Origin: Woeseiaceae bacterium
GTDB taxonomy: Bacteria > Pseudomonadota > Gammaproteobacteria > Steroidobacterales > Woeseiaceae
Assembly: GCA_022866645.1 (NCBI GenBank)
Contig: JALHUQ010000110.1
Location: forward strand, 1-6,332
Length of the DNA stretch: 6,332 bases
Direction: 5' to 3'
Shown here piece by piece: positions 1 through 6,332 of this stretch. How positions within the stretch are numbered: the first letter of the stretch is position 1; each line of letters opens with the position of its first letter. A program made the position numbers and the translations under genes. A model generated the notes under the pieces. The model saw nothing but the letters and a program-made list of their open reading frames with translations. It searched no databases and had not been told where the DNA came from.

Positions 1-1485
1 ATGCTGCCGCTCGTCGCCAAGTGGCGCGAGAAACTCGTCGAGACTGCAGTCGAGCAGGACGACGCTTTGCTTGAGGCTTACCTCGACGGAAACATGCCCT
101 CAGTTGCAGACCTGAAGCGCTGCGTTCGCAAGGGAACCATCGCACTCAACTTCTTCCCGACTTATGGCGGTTCTGCTTTTAAAAACAAAGGCGTACAGAA
201 TATTCTTAATGGAGTTGTTGACTATCTGCCCGACCCGACTGAGGTTACGCCGCAGCCTGAGATCGACCTGGAAGGCAATCCCACGGGTGGTTTCGCGATC
301 GTCGATCCGGACAAGCCACTGCGCGCGTTGGCGTTCAAAATCATGGACGACCGCTATGGCGCACTGACCTTTACCCGCATTTACTCCGGCACGATCAAAA
401 AAGGCGACAGCGTACTGAATACCTTTACCGGCAAAACTGAGCGTATCGGTCGTATCGTGGAAATGCATGCGAACGCCCGTGCAGAACTGGATTCTGCACA
501 GGCCGGCGACATCGTTGCCCTCCTCGGCATGAAGATGACGCGAACGGGTCACACACTGGCGGATCCCGACCATCCGGCAACGCTGGAGCCGATGGTATTT
601 CCGGATCCCGTTATTTCCATCGCAATCTCGCCCAAGGACAAGGCAGGTAACGAAAAGATGGGTGTCGCTCTGAACAAGATGGTTCAGGAAGACCCCTCAT
701 TCCACGTTGCAACTGACGAGGACTCCGGCGAAACGATCATTAAGGGTATGGGCGAACTGCATCTTGATATCAAAGTCGACATTCTGCGTCGTACTCACCA
801 CGTCGACGTTGAAATGGGTAAACCGCAGGTTGCCTATCGCGAGACGATCACTCGCAAGATCGAAGATACCTACACGCACAAAAAGCAGTCTGGCGGTTCC
901 GGTCAATACGGCAAGATCGAATATGAGATTGAGCCTGCCGAACCCAACGCTGGCTACGTGTTCGAGTCCAAAGTAACGGGCGGTAGCGTTCCACGCGAGT
1001 ACTGGAGCGCAATAGAAAAGGCATTCAAGTCCTGCATGGTTGCAGGCACGATGGCGGGCTATCCGCTGCTCGACGTCAAGTTCACCTTGATGGACGGTGC
1101 TTTCCACGCAGTTGACTCATCGGCACTGGCGTTCGAAATTGCGACCAAAGCGGCCTACCGCCAGTCCATTCCGAAGGCGGGACCGCAGTTGCTTGAACCA
1201 ATCATGAAGATCGACGTGTTCACACCTGACGACAATGTCGGTGACGTTATTGGCGACTTGAATCGACGCCGCGGCATGATCAAGTCTCAGGACGCGGGTC
1301 CAACGGGCGTGCGCGTTAAGGCGAATGCGCCGCTGGCCGACATGTTTGGTTATATCGGCCATCTGCGTACCCTGACATCCGGGCGTGGGCAGTTCTCTAT
1401 GGAATTCTCGCACTATGCGCCTTGTCCGCAGAACGTTTCGGATCAGGTCGTCAAGGAAGCCGCTGAAAGAAAAGCGAAGAAGTAG
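1..1485 (+). CDS. fusA: Elongation factor G, second-type paralogue (EF-G 2, fusB/fusA2-like), 5'-truncated by window edge
   Basis: EF-G is the cytoplasmic translational GTPase that drives tRNA-mRNA translocation and, with RRF, ribosome recycling. The 494 visible residues begin between the G4 and G5 motifs of the G domain. The G5 box (GSAFKNKGVQ) is at residues 57-66, domain II at about 105-195, domain III at about 203-275, domain IV at about 280-400 and domain V at about 400-480. The domain III signature GMGELHLDIKVD is at 249-260. The domain IV tip keeps HAVDSS with the conserved histidine at 369. Domain V has GDVIGDLNRRRGMI at 414-427. The ATG at position 1 is an internal Met, not the start: a full EF-G has about 695 residues, so roughly 200 N-terminal residues with G1-G4 lie upstream. 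Features such as KKQSGGSGQYG and the ending GRGQFSMEFSHYAPCP match my memory of the second EF-G of Vibrio and Shewanella rather than the str-operon copy. The gene also stands apart from rpsL, rpsG or tufA here. Identity as EF-G is certain; the paralogue type is inferred from memory of family sequences. Confidence 0.96.
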   Translation: MLPLVAKWREKLVETAVEQDDALLEAYLDGNMPSVADLKRCVRKGTIALNFFPTYGGSAFKNKGVQNILNGVVDYLPDPTEVTPQPEIDLEGNPTGGFAIVDPDKPLRALAFKIMDDRYGALTFTRIYSGTIKKGDSVLNTFTGKTERIGRIVEMHANARAELDSAQAGDIVALLGMKMTRTGHTLADPDHPATLEPMVFPDPVISIAISPKDKAGNEKMGVALNKMVQEDPSFHVATDEDSGETIIKGMGELHLDIKVDILRRTHHVDVEMGKPQVAYRETITRKIEDTYTHKKQSGGSGQYGKIEYEIEPAEPNAGYVFESKVTGGSVPREYWSAIEKAFKSCMVAGTMAGYPLLDVKFTLMDGAFHAVDSSALAFEIATKAAYRQSIPKAGPQLLEPIMKIDVFTPDDNVGDVIGDLNRRRGMIKSQDAGPTGVRVKANAPLADMFGYIGHLRTLTSGRGQFSMEFSHYAPCPQNVSDQVVKEAAERKAKK

Positions 1486-1504
1486 TTCTGCTTCGGCTAC
1501 ACAT

Positions 1505-2416
1505 TCAGGCCCCTGCTGATGCTTTCAGCAGGGGCTTTTTTGTAGCTTGTAGCGCATCAAAAACGAAAAATGCAACAGCCGCCCATATGAAGCCGAAGCA
1601 GAACAAGTGCGCTGTGGTTAGGTGTTCACCGTAGTAGATGCCGGTGAGAAACTGCAGTGTCGGCGACAGAAACTGCATGAATCCCAGGGTTGTCAGCGGC
1701 AATCGTCTGGCAGCCAGCGCAAAGCACAATAGCGGCAGCACTGTTACCGGCCCAGCGATCATTAGCCATATCGTTGTCGAGCTATTGCCGCTGGCGAATG
1801 CCAGTTGTGAGGATGAGTACAGGTAGCCTATCCACACGCAGGCGAATGGCAACAGCAGGGCCGTCTCGATAAACAATCCAGGCATTGCACCAATGACGAC
1901 TTTTTTTCTCACCGCCGCGTACACGGTGAAGCTCACGGCCAGGGAAAGTGCCACCCAGGGAATGACCCCGCCTGAAATTGCCAGGATGAGCACGCCGACC
2001 GTTGCGAGCACCACAGCGATCAGTTGATAAGATCGCAGGCGCTCACCGAAAAACAGAACTCCTACCAACATGTTGGTCAGCGGATTTATGTAGTAGCCCA
2101 GACTGGCTTCGAGAATTCGGCCGTCCTGGATCGCCCAAATGTAGATGAACCAGTTGATGGAGATGAACAATGCGGACAGCGACAGCCAGGCCAGCATCAA
2201 TCGATGCGTCAGAGCGCGCGCGACTTCCGACCACTGACGACGAAACAAGAGTATTAGTGCGCCGAAAGGTACAGCCCACAAGACACGATGCGCCAGCACC
2301 TCACTGGCATCGACTTCACGAACCATCACAAAGTAGACGGGGAGAAACCCCCACATCAGGTAGGTGGCAAGAGCGGCGATTATCCCTTCACGCGTCTGCG
2401 TATCGGCGGTCGACAT
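1505..2416 (-). CDS. rarD: RarD-type permease (EamA / drug-metabolite transporter superfamily)
   Basis: This is a predicted inner-membrane permease of the RarD family (COG2962, chloramphenicol-sensitivity protein). The substrate of the family is not established. The 303-residue product has about ten hydrophobic segments, near residues 11-31, 42-58, 74-95, 104-123, 131-148, 151-170, 179-200, 215-236, 241-261 and 268-289. RarD hallmarks are visible: a start-proximal REGIIAALATYLMWG, HRVLWA at 43-48, LEASLGYYINPLTN at 102-115 followed by FFGERL, VRKK at 169-172, and LTTLGFMQFLSPTLQF at 241-256 followed by YYGEHL. The length matches the family (about 295-305). I chose the ATG at 2416 over one 45 bases upstream at 2461. 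The longer form would add an unrelated MVVVSPRRSFGGLGE that merely overlaps the end of the RND gene, whereas the shorter form begins like other RarD proteins and has a Shine-Dalgarno-like TAGGGGAA beside it. The gene lies 5 bases after the RND stop codon in the same direction, so it probably shares the operon and is coupled to it. It converges on the EF-G gene with 19 bases between the stop codons. Confidence 0.93.
   Translation of the reverse strand: MSTADTQTREGIIAALATYLMWGFLPVYFVMVREVDASEVLAHRVLWAVPFGALILLFRRQWSEVARALTHRLMLAWLSLSALFISINWFIYIWAIQDGRILEASLGYYINPLTNMLVGVLFFGERLRSYQLIAVVLATVGVLILAISGGVIPWVALSLAVSFTVYAAVRKKVVIGAMPGLFIETALLLPFACVWIGYLYSSSQLAFASGNSSTTIWLMIAGPVTVLPLLCFALAARRLPLTTLGFMQFLSPTLQFLTGIYYGEHLTTAHLFCFGFIWAAVAFFVFDALQATKKPLLKASAGA
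1509..1541 (+). terminator. Rho-independent terminator of the EF-G gene, overlapping the rarD 3' end
   Basis: An uninterrupted 11-bp stem pairs 1509-1519 (GCCCCTGCTGA) with 1525-1535 (TCAGCAGGGGC) around a 5-base loop, TGCTT. It is followed by six T's at 1536-1541. It starts 24 bases after the EF-G stop codon, so it reads as that gene's terminator. On the - strand the same hairpin falls within the last codons of rarD and is not followed by a T-run, so it should work in the + direction only. Confidence 0.9.
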
Positions 2417-2424
2417 TTCCCCTA
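2417..2424 (-). promoter_or_regulatory. Stop codon / Shine-Dalgarno overlap coupling the RND gene to rarD
   Basis: Read on the - strand the junction is GGATTAGGGGAAATG. The TAG that ends the RND gene (2424-2422) runs into a G-rich AGGGGA element, which abuts the rarD ATG at 2416. The spacing to the ATG is short, about 2-3 bases, so this is not an ideal ribosome binding site. Initiation by ribosomes finishing the pump gene is likely. This site supports the 2416 start. Confidence 0.6.
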
Positions 2425-5400
2425 ATCCGCCGAAACTTCGACGGGGCGATACAACAACCACGCTCTAAATTTTTTCATGCTGCGAAAGAAATCCTCTTGC
2501 ATCACGTATAGCGCCGGAATCAGGAACAAGGTAATGATCGTTGCGAAAATGATCCCGTAACCGATCGAGATCGCCGTTGGAATAATCGCCTGTGCCTGTG
2601 GGCTACTTTCGAACATGATCGGTAACAGGCCCGCGGCTGTGGTGAATGATGTCAAGATGATAGCCCTGAACCGAGACGTACCCGCCTCAATCACCGCATC
2701 GCGAATCGCAACCCCTTCTGCTCGCGCTTTGTTAATGAAATCGACAAGAATCAGACTGTCATTGACCACGACACCCGCCAGCGCGATCAGTCCAAACAGC
2801 GAGAACATGCTAATCGCCCGTCCCATAACGATGTGTCCGATCACGGCGCCGATCGCACCAAACGGAATGACCGACATGATGATGAGCGGCTGCGCGTAGG
2901 AACGTAGTGGAATAGCGATCAACGCATAAATCAGGAATAGAGCCACGACAAGAGCCATCATGATTTTGCCCATGAATTCCGCCTGATCCTGGCTCGAGCC
3001 CTCAAGACCATATTTCACGCCGGGGTATCGGGACAACAATTCGGGTATGAATTCCTCGGACATCGTCTTTACGATCTGTTGCGGTTCAACTCGATCTGGA
3101 TCGAGGTCCGAAGAAACGGTGACAGTTCGTTCTCTGTCCAGACGCGAGATACTCGAGTAGCCCTTGCCGAAAGATGCATCGGCGACAGAGCTGAATGGCA
3201 CTTCATCGCCAGCCGGAGTACGAATGCGCATGTTCTCCAGATCCGCGATTGAGCGACGTTCCTCTATCGGGTACCGGACCATCACCCGCAACTCATCTTT
3301 ACCACGTTGGATACGTTGCGCCTCCTCGCCATAAAACGCCTGGCGCACCTGACGTCCCAGGGACGACATGGTCAGGCCCAGCGCCTCCGCCTCTGGTTTT
3401 ATCGTCAACTTGATCTCATCGCTGCCTGTCGTCGATGAGTTAGTGATGTCGAACAGACCCTCGTAGCTTGCGAGTTCCTGCGCAAGCTCTGCGGCTGCTG
3501 CCTCTAGCGCCTCGTAATGCGACCCACTGAGTTTGAAACTTAGTGGCGAGCCACCTCCGATATGTCCTGCAGCACGAAATTTCAGTTCCTTCATACCAGG
3601 AATTTCGCCAACGGAGTCGCGCCACATCTGCGTGACTTCCTTCATTTCAAACGGCCGATCTTCGGTAAAAGGAATCTCGACGAACATCTGTGCACCAGTA
3701 TCACCGCGGGCGAATACGCCTATGTTTTGAATCATTGGCAGGGAATTCGGATTCTCCGCCACGTGCTTTCTATTGAGTTCCAGGAGTGCGCCCTCCACCT
3801 GTTCAACGGCGGCATTTCGAACATGCGGTGCGGTTCCACTTTGCATCGACAGATCGACCTGAATGAAGTCTTGCGCGAAATCCGGGAATATGACCACTCT
3901 TGCGATACCACTCGTCATCAGTCCGATCGACAAAATAAGAATTGCGCTGAATATCGCCAGAGTCAACCCGCGATTGTCGACCGCCCGTTCGAGCCACGGC
4001 TTGTAGTAGTCATGGATCAGGGCGTGCAGCCCGTGTTGCACATGTCGTTGCAATTTAAGGAATGCGCGTGGAATGCGTTCAGAGAAACCTATCGCCCGCT
4101 GCGGCCGAAACAGATCATCTTCGTCAACGGGCGCAATGTTTGCCTGAACCAGATGTGACGGCAGGACCAGCTTTGACTCCAGCAGCGAAAATGCCAGGCA
4201 GAGTATGACCACCAATGACATCGCCTCAAAAAACGGTGCGACGACACCACCAATAAACATCAGCGGTGCGAATGCCGCTATCGTTGTAAGAACTCCGAAG
4301 GTCGCAGGAACTGCAACACGGTGTACTCCCTGAATGACGTTATCGAGCGTATGTCCATCCCGGCGAATTTTGGTATAGACGCTCTCACCAATGATAATGG
4401 CGTCGTCAACGACAATACCCAACACGATGATGAAGCCAAACAAGCTGATCGTATTGATGGTCACTGGCCAGGCTGGCATTATCCAGAGCGTGCCCAGGAA
4501 GGATACTGGCAAACCGACGATGACCCAAAACGCCACCTTCATTCGAAGAAACAACGACAACACTACGAACACAAGAATGGCGCCGGAAATAATATTATTT
4601 TCCATTCGGTCCAGGCTGCCTTCCAGATATTTCGGCAAATCAATCCAGATATCCATACGGATACCGTCTGGTAAAGTTTTGCTCTTCTCAGCGATGTATT
4701 CCTTGACTGCCCTCGATGTTTCGATTTCGTTTTGTTGTCCGACAGCAACCACTTGGAGGGTCGCCGTAGGCTGGCCATTAAATCGTCCGAAACGGTCTGA
4801 TTCGACGAAGCCGTCATTGATTGTCGCGACATCCTGTAGCGTCAGCCGCGTGCCGTCCGGATAGGTGCGCAAGACCAAAGCACCGAAATCCCTCCCTGTG
4901 TAGACCTGGCCTTTGGTGCGTAGCAGGATGTCACCCCCGTCAGTCTTGATCGTCCCGCCGGGCATGTCTATGGATGAATTCTTGATGGCTTGCGATATCT
5001 CGCTCATCGTCAATCCATACTCGCGCAAGGTTCGCTCAGATACCTGGACGCTGATTTCGTAAGGTCGATCGCTAAAATAGATAACCTTGTTGACCGATGG
5101 CATTTGCAGCAGCTCATCACGAATTTCGTTGCCGAGGGCCTTACGCGTCAGGTCCGTCAGATTTCCGTTGAGCGCTATCATTACCACAGGATTATTGACT
5201 TCCTGCTTGAAGATGACCGGCTTCTCGGTCAGCGCTGGAAACGTCGAAATCGCGTCAACGCGAGTCTTGACGTCGCTCAGTACTTGCGTCAGATCCGCGT
5301 CGGTATCAACCTCAATGGTCACATTTCCGGATCCCTCGAACGACTCGGATCGTATCCTCTTGATACCCTGAATATCCTGGATGGCCTCTTCTATTTTGAT

Positions 5401-5619
5401 GACCACCCCTTCCTCAACTTCCTGCGGCGCAGCCCCCAGATACGACACCTGCACCTGAATCATGTTGAGCTCGAATTCCGGGTTGGTTTCCTGGCGTATG
5501 CTGCGCAAAGAAATGAGACCCGCAACGATGATCAAAATCATCAACAAGTTGGCGGCGACGTGATTCGCCGCAAACCAGGCAATGACACCCTTCTCCTCTG
5601 TTACACCGAGTCGACGCAT
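2422..5619 (-). CDS. RND-family efflux pump, inner-membrane permease subunit (AcrB-like)
   Basis: This is the proton-antiport subunit of a tripartite efflux pump, expected as a trimer in the inner membrane taking substrates from the periplasm or membrane leaflet. The 1065 residues fit the hydrophobe/amphiphile exporter length (about 1020-1070). TM1 is near 16-36, followed by the first porter region to about 340. TM2-TM6 lie near 342-486, a charged linker with an amphipathic helix near 515-535, and TM7 near 552-572. The second porter region runs to about 880 and TM8-TM12 lie near 884-1040. TM4 holds the proton-carrying Asp pair D405-D406 in GIVVDDAIII. TM11 keeps R983 and T990 in SRFRAIILTS. 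In TM10 the position of AcrB Lys940 is Asn (N953 in GVVVNDSLILVDF), which places it in a divergent AcrB subgroup. The start at 5619 gives the usual GVIAWFAANHVAANLLM opening after a short leader. The ATG follows the adaptor stop by 2 bases (TGACAATG) with no good Shine-Dalgarno, indicating coupling. The substrate cannot be told from sequence. I do not assign a named pump. Confidence 0.96.
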   Translation of the reverse strand: MRRLGVTEEKGVIAWFAANHVAANLLMILIIVAGLISLRSIRQETNPEFELNMIQVQVSYLGAAPQEVEEGVVIKIEEAIQDIQGIKRIRSESFEGSGNVTIEVDTDADLTQVLSDVKTRVDAISTFPALTEKPVIFKQEVNNPVVMIALNGNLTDLTRKALGNEIRDELLQMPSVNKVIYFSDRPYEISVQVSERTLREYGLTMSEISQAIKNSSIDMPGGTIKTDGGDILLRTKGQVYTGRDFGALVLRTYPDGTRLTLQDVATINDGFVESDRFGRFNGQPTATLQVVAVGQQNEIETSRAVKEYIAEKSKTLPDGIRMDIWIDLPKYLEGSLDRMENNIISGAILVFVVLSLFLRMKVAFWVIVGLPVSFLGTLWIMPAWPVTINTISLFGFIIVLGIVVDDAIIIGESVYTKIRRDGHTLDNVIQGVHRVAVPATFGVLTTIAAFAPLMFIGGVVAPFFEAMSLVVILCLAFSLLESKLVLPSHLVQANIAPVDEDDLFRPQRAIGFSERIPRAFLKLQRHVQHGLHALIHDYYKPWLERAVDNRGLTLAIFSAILILSIGLMTSGIARVVIFPDFAQDFIQVDLSMQSGTAPHVRNAAVEQVEGALLELNRKHVAENPNSLPMIQNIGVFARGDTGAQMFVEIPFTEDRPFEMKEVTQMWRDSVGEIPGMKELKFRAAGHIGGGSPLSFKLSGSHYEALEAAAAELAQELASYEGLFDITNSSTTGSDEIKLTIKPEAEALGLTMSSLGRQVRQAFYGEEAQRIQRGKDELRVMVRYPIEERRSIADLENMRIRTPAGDEVPFSSVADASFGKGYSSISRLDRERTVTVSSDLDPDRVEPQQIVKTMSEEFIPELLSRYPGVKYGLEGSSQDQAEFMGKIMMALVVALFLIYALIAIPLRSYAQPLIIMSVIPFGAIGAVIGHIVMGRAISMFSLFGLIALAGVVVNDSLILVDFINKARAEGVAIRDAVIEAGTSRFRAIILTSFTTAAGLLPIMFESSPQAQAIIPTAISIGYGIIFATIITLFLIPALYVMQEDFFRSMKKFRAWLLYRPVEVSAD

Positions 5620-5621
5620 TG

Positions 5622-6332
5622 TCAGTTGCTCGCTTCTTTGATCCGTACCTTCAACCCGTCAATCGCGGACTCCAGCACGGTAATGACCACCCTCTCGCCG
5701 GGTGTAGCGCCGGCGGATATGTAGGCGTAGTCGGAATCGGAGCGAACGATGTTGACATTGCGTATCGCTACTTTGTCCTCGGTGTCGAGAAACACGAGCT
5801 CGTTTGTCCCCCTGACGATTCCACGCGGTACGCGAATGATGTTCGCGGCGACTGTCCCCTGAATTGTAGCCGCGACGAAAGTCCCGATCGGCATGGGGAT
5901 TCCGCTGCCGTGCAGCTGGTAGGGATCAGCCACGCGTGCGACGGCATAAGTTACACGGCTCTTTTCGTCAACAACGCCTTCCGTGCGAACTATCGTGGCC
6001 GGCCACTCAACTTGCTGACCTTTTTGTGTCGCTGACAGTACGACCGCGGGCCCGGTGGCGTCAGCGGATGCCGAGACGTCTGCCGCATTCGGCAAATCGA
6101 CGTAGGCGAGGTCGAGATCGGTCAAAGGCAATCGAATCTCGGCGAAATCTGTTGCAAAAACGACACCCAGCCGTGTGCCGGCGCTGACGAACTCGCCCAG
6201 GTCCGTTTCCTTGCTACGTACGATCCCCTCGTACGGAACACGAATAAATGTTCGCTCCAGATTACGCCGTGCTCGCACGCTTTCTGCCTTTGCAGTGGCC
6301 AGCGCAGCAGCAGCGGATGCGAATTCCGATTC
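5622..6332 (-). CDS. RND efflux periplasmic adaptor subunit (membrane fusion protein, HlyD/AcrA family), 5'-truncated by window edge
   Basis: This periplasmic lipoprotein-like or membrane-anchored adaptor links an RND pump to a TolC-type outer-membrane channel. The frame stays open to the right edge of the window, giving 236 visible C-terminal residues. An in-frame GTG at 6278 is internal, because the 18 codons upstream of it continue the family fold (an Ala-rich helix ending LATAKAES). In order the protein shows the end of the alpha-hairpin coiled coil (about 1-27), the second half of the lipoyl domain with LERTFIRVPYEGIV (25-38) and GEFVSAGTRLGVVFATD (about 46-62), the beta-barrel from AEIRLPL onward (about 64-160), and the membrane-proximal domain with PRGIVRG and GATPGERVVIT (about 165-236). 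The N-terminal signal, first lipoyl half and first hairpin helix, perhaps 130-170 residues, lie beyond the window. Only 2 bases separate its TGA from the pump ATG, so the two are clearly partners in one operon. Confidence 0.93.
   Translation of the reverse strand, partial: ESEFASAAAALATAKAESVRARRNLERTFIRVPYEGIVRSKETDLGEFVSAGTRLGVVFATDFAEIRLPLTDLDLAYVDLPNAADVSASADATGPAVVLSATQKGQQVEWPATIVRTEGVVDEKSRVTYAVARVADPYQLHGSGIPMPIGTFVAATIQGTVAANIIRVPRGIVRGTNELVFLDTEDKVAIRNVNIVRSDSDYAYISAGATPGERVVITVLESAIDGLKVRIKEASN

Noticed and set aside
1..3. ATG at position 1 as the true start of the EF-G gene
   Set aside because: Alignment from memory with EF-G puts this Met about 200 residues into the protein, between G4 and G5. 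The window edge happens to fall on an internal Met codon.
1480..1500. GTAG...CTAC inverted pair around a TTCG near the EF-G stop
   Set aside because: The stem is only four pairs with inner mismatches and no T-run. The adjacent 11-bp hairpin is the convincing terminator.
2417..2461. Upstream ATG at 2461 as the start of rarD, adding 15 residues
   Set aside because: The extra residues overlap the RND 3' end and do not look like RarD N-termini. The ATG at 2416 has an adjacent Shine-Dalgarno-like element and the expected distance to the first membrane segment.
3562..4158. + strand open frame of 198 codons opposite the RND gene
   Set aside because: It is antisense to a well-conserved pump region covering the TM6-TM7 linker and second porter domain. 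The product looks like a random translation with no credible ribosome binding site.
5541..5600. A strong Shine-Dalgarno-like GAGGAG in RND codons 8-9, followed 4 bases later by an out-of-frame GTG opening a 15-codon frame
   Set aside because: GAGGAG is simply Glu-Glu in the pump leader. The short frame is unremarkable and nothing supports its translation.
4990..5724. Long + strand open frame of 244 codons opposite the RND 5' end and adaptor 3' end
   Set aside because: It lies antisense to two genes with clear family motifs. The translation shows no recognisable domain and spans the pump-adaptor junction, as a chance shadow would.
6276..6278. GTG at 6278 as the start of the adaptor gene
   Set aside because: The frame is open to the window edge and the upstream codons encode the expected end of the coiled-coil hairpin. 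A start here would cut off half the lipoyl domain and the hairpin.

Overview
The window is a stretch of ordinary bacterial chromosome. It holds the 3' part of one gene on the + strand facing a three-gene cluster on the - strand. Gene density is close to 100% and the largest non-coding gap is 19 bases. The protein types point to a gammaproteobacterium: an EF-G of the second (fusB/fusA2) type known from Vibrio- and Shewanella-like bacteria, a RarD permease, and a two-gene RND efflux set. I cannot name the order or genus. Base composition looks moderate, slightly above 50% GC by eye, with no obvious shift between genes.

Positions 1-1485 (+) encode the last 494 residues of elongation factor G: the end of the G domain plus domains II-V. 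The gene's real start lies left of the window. It ends at a strong intrinsic terminator (1509-1541) whose stem lies inside the last codons of the opposing gene.

Positions 1505-6332 (-) read leftwards as a compact operon. It starts with a periplasmic adaptor (membrane fusion protein, cut by the right window edge). After a 2-base gap comes a full-length 1065-residue RND inner-membrane pump. After a 5-base gap comes a 303-residue RarD-type permease of the drug/metabolite transporter superfamily. The adaptor and pump should form a proton-driven tripartite efflux system with a TolC-like outer-membrane channel that is not seen here. RarD sits so close behind the pump that the two are almost certainly co-transcribed and probably translationally coupled.

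No RNA genes, mobile elements, CRISPR arrays, attachment sites or extended repeats were seen. No promoter was found, because the start of both transcription units lies outside the window. I found no convincing undescribed system. The points most worth a second look are the RarD gene at the end of the RND operon, the Lys-to-Asn change in the pump's transmembrane proton-relay site, and the terminator embedded in the rarD coding end.
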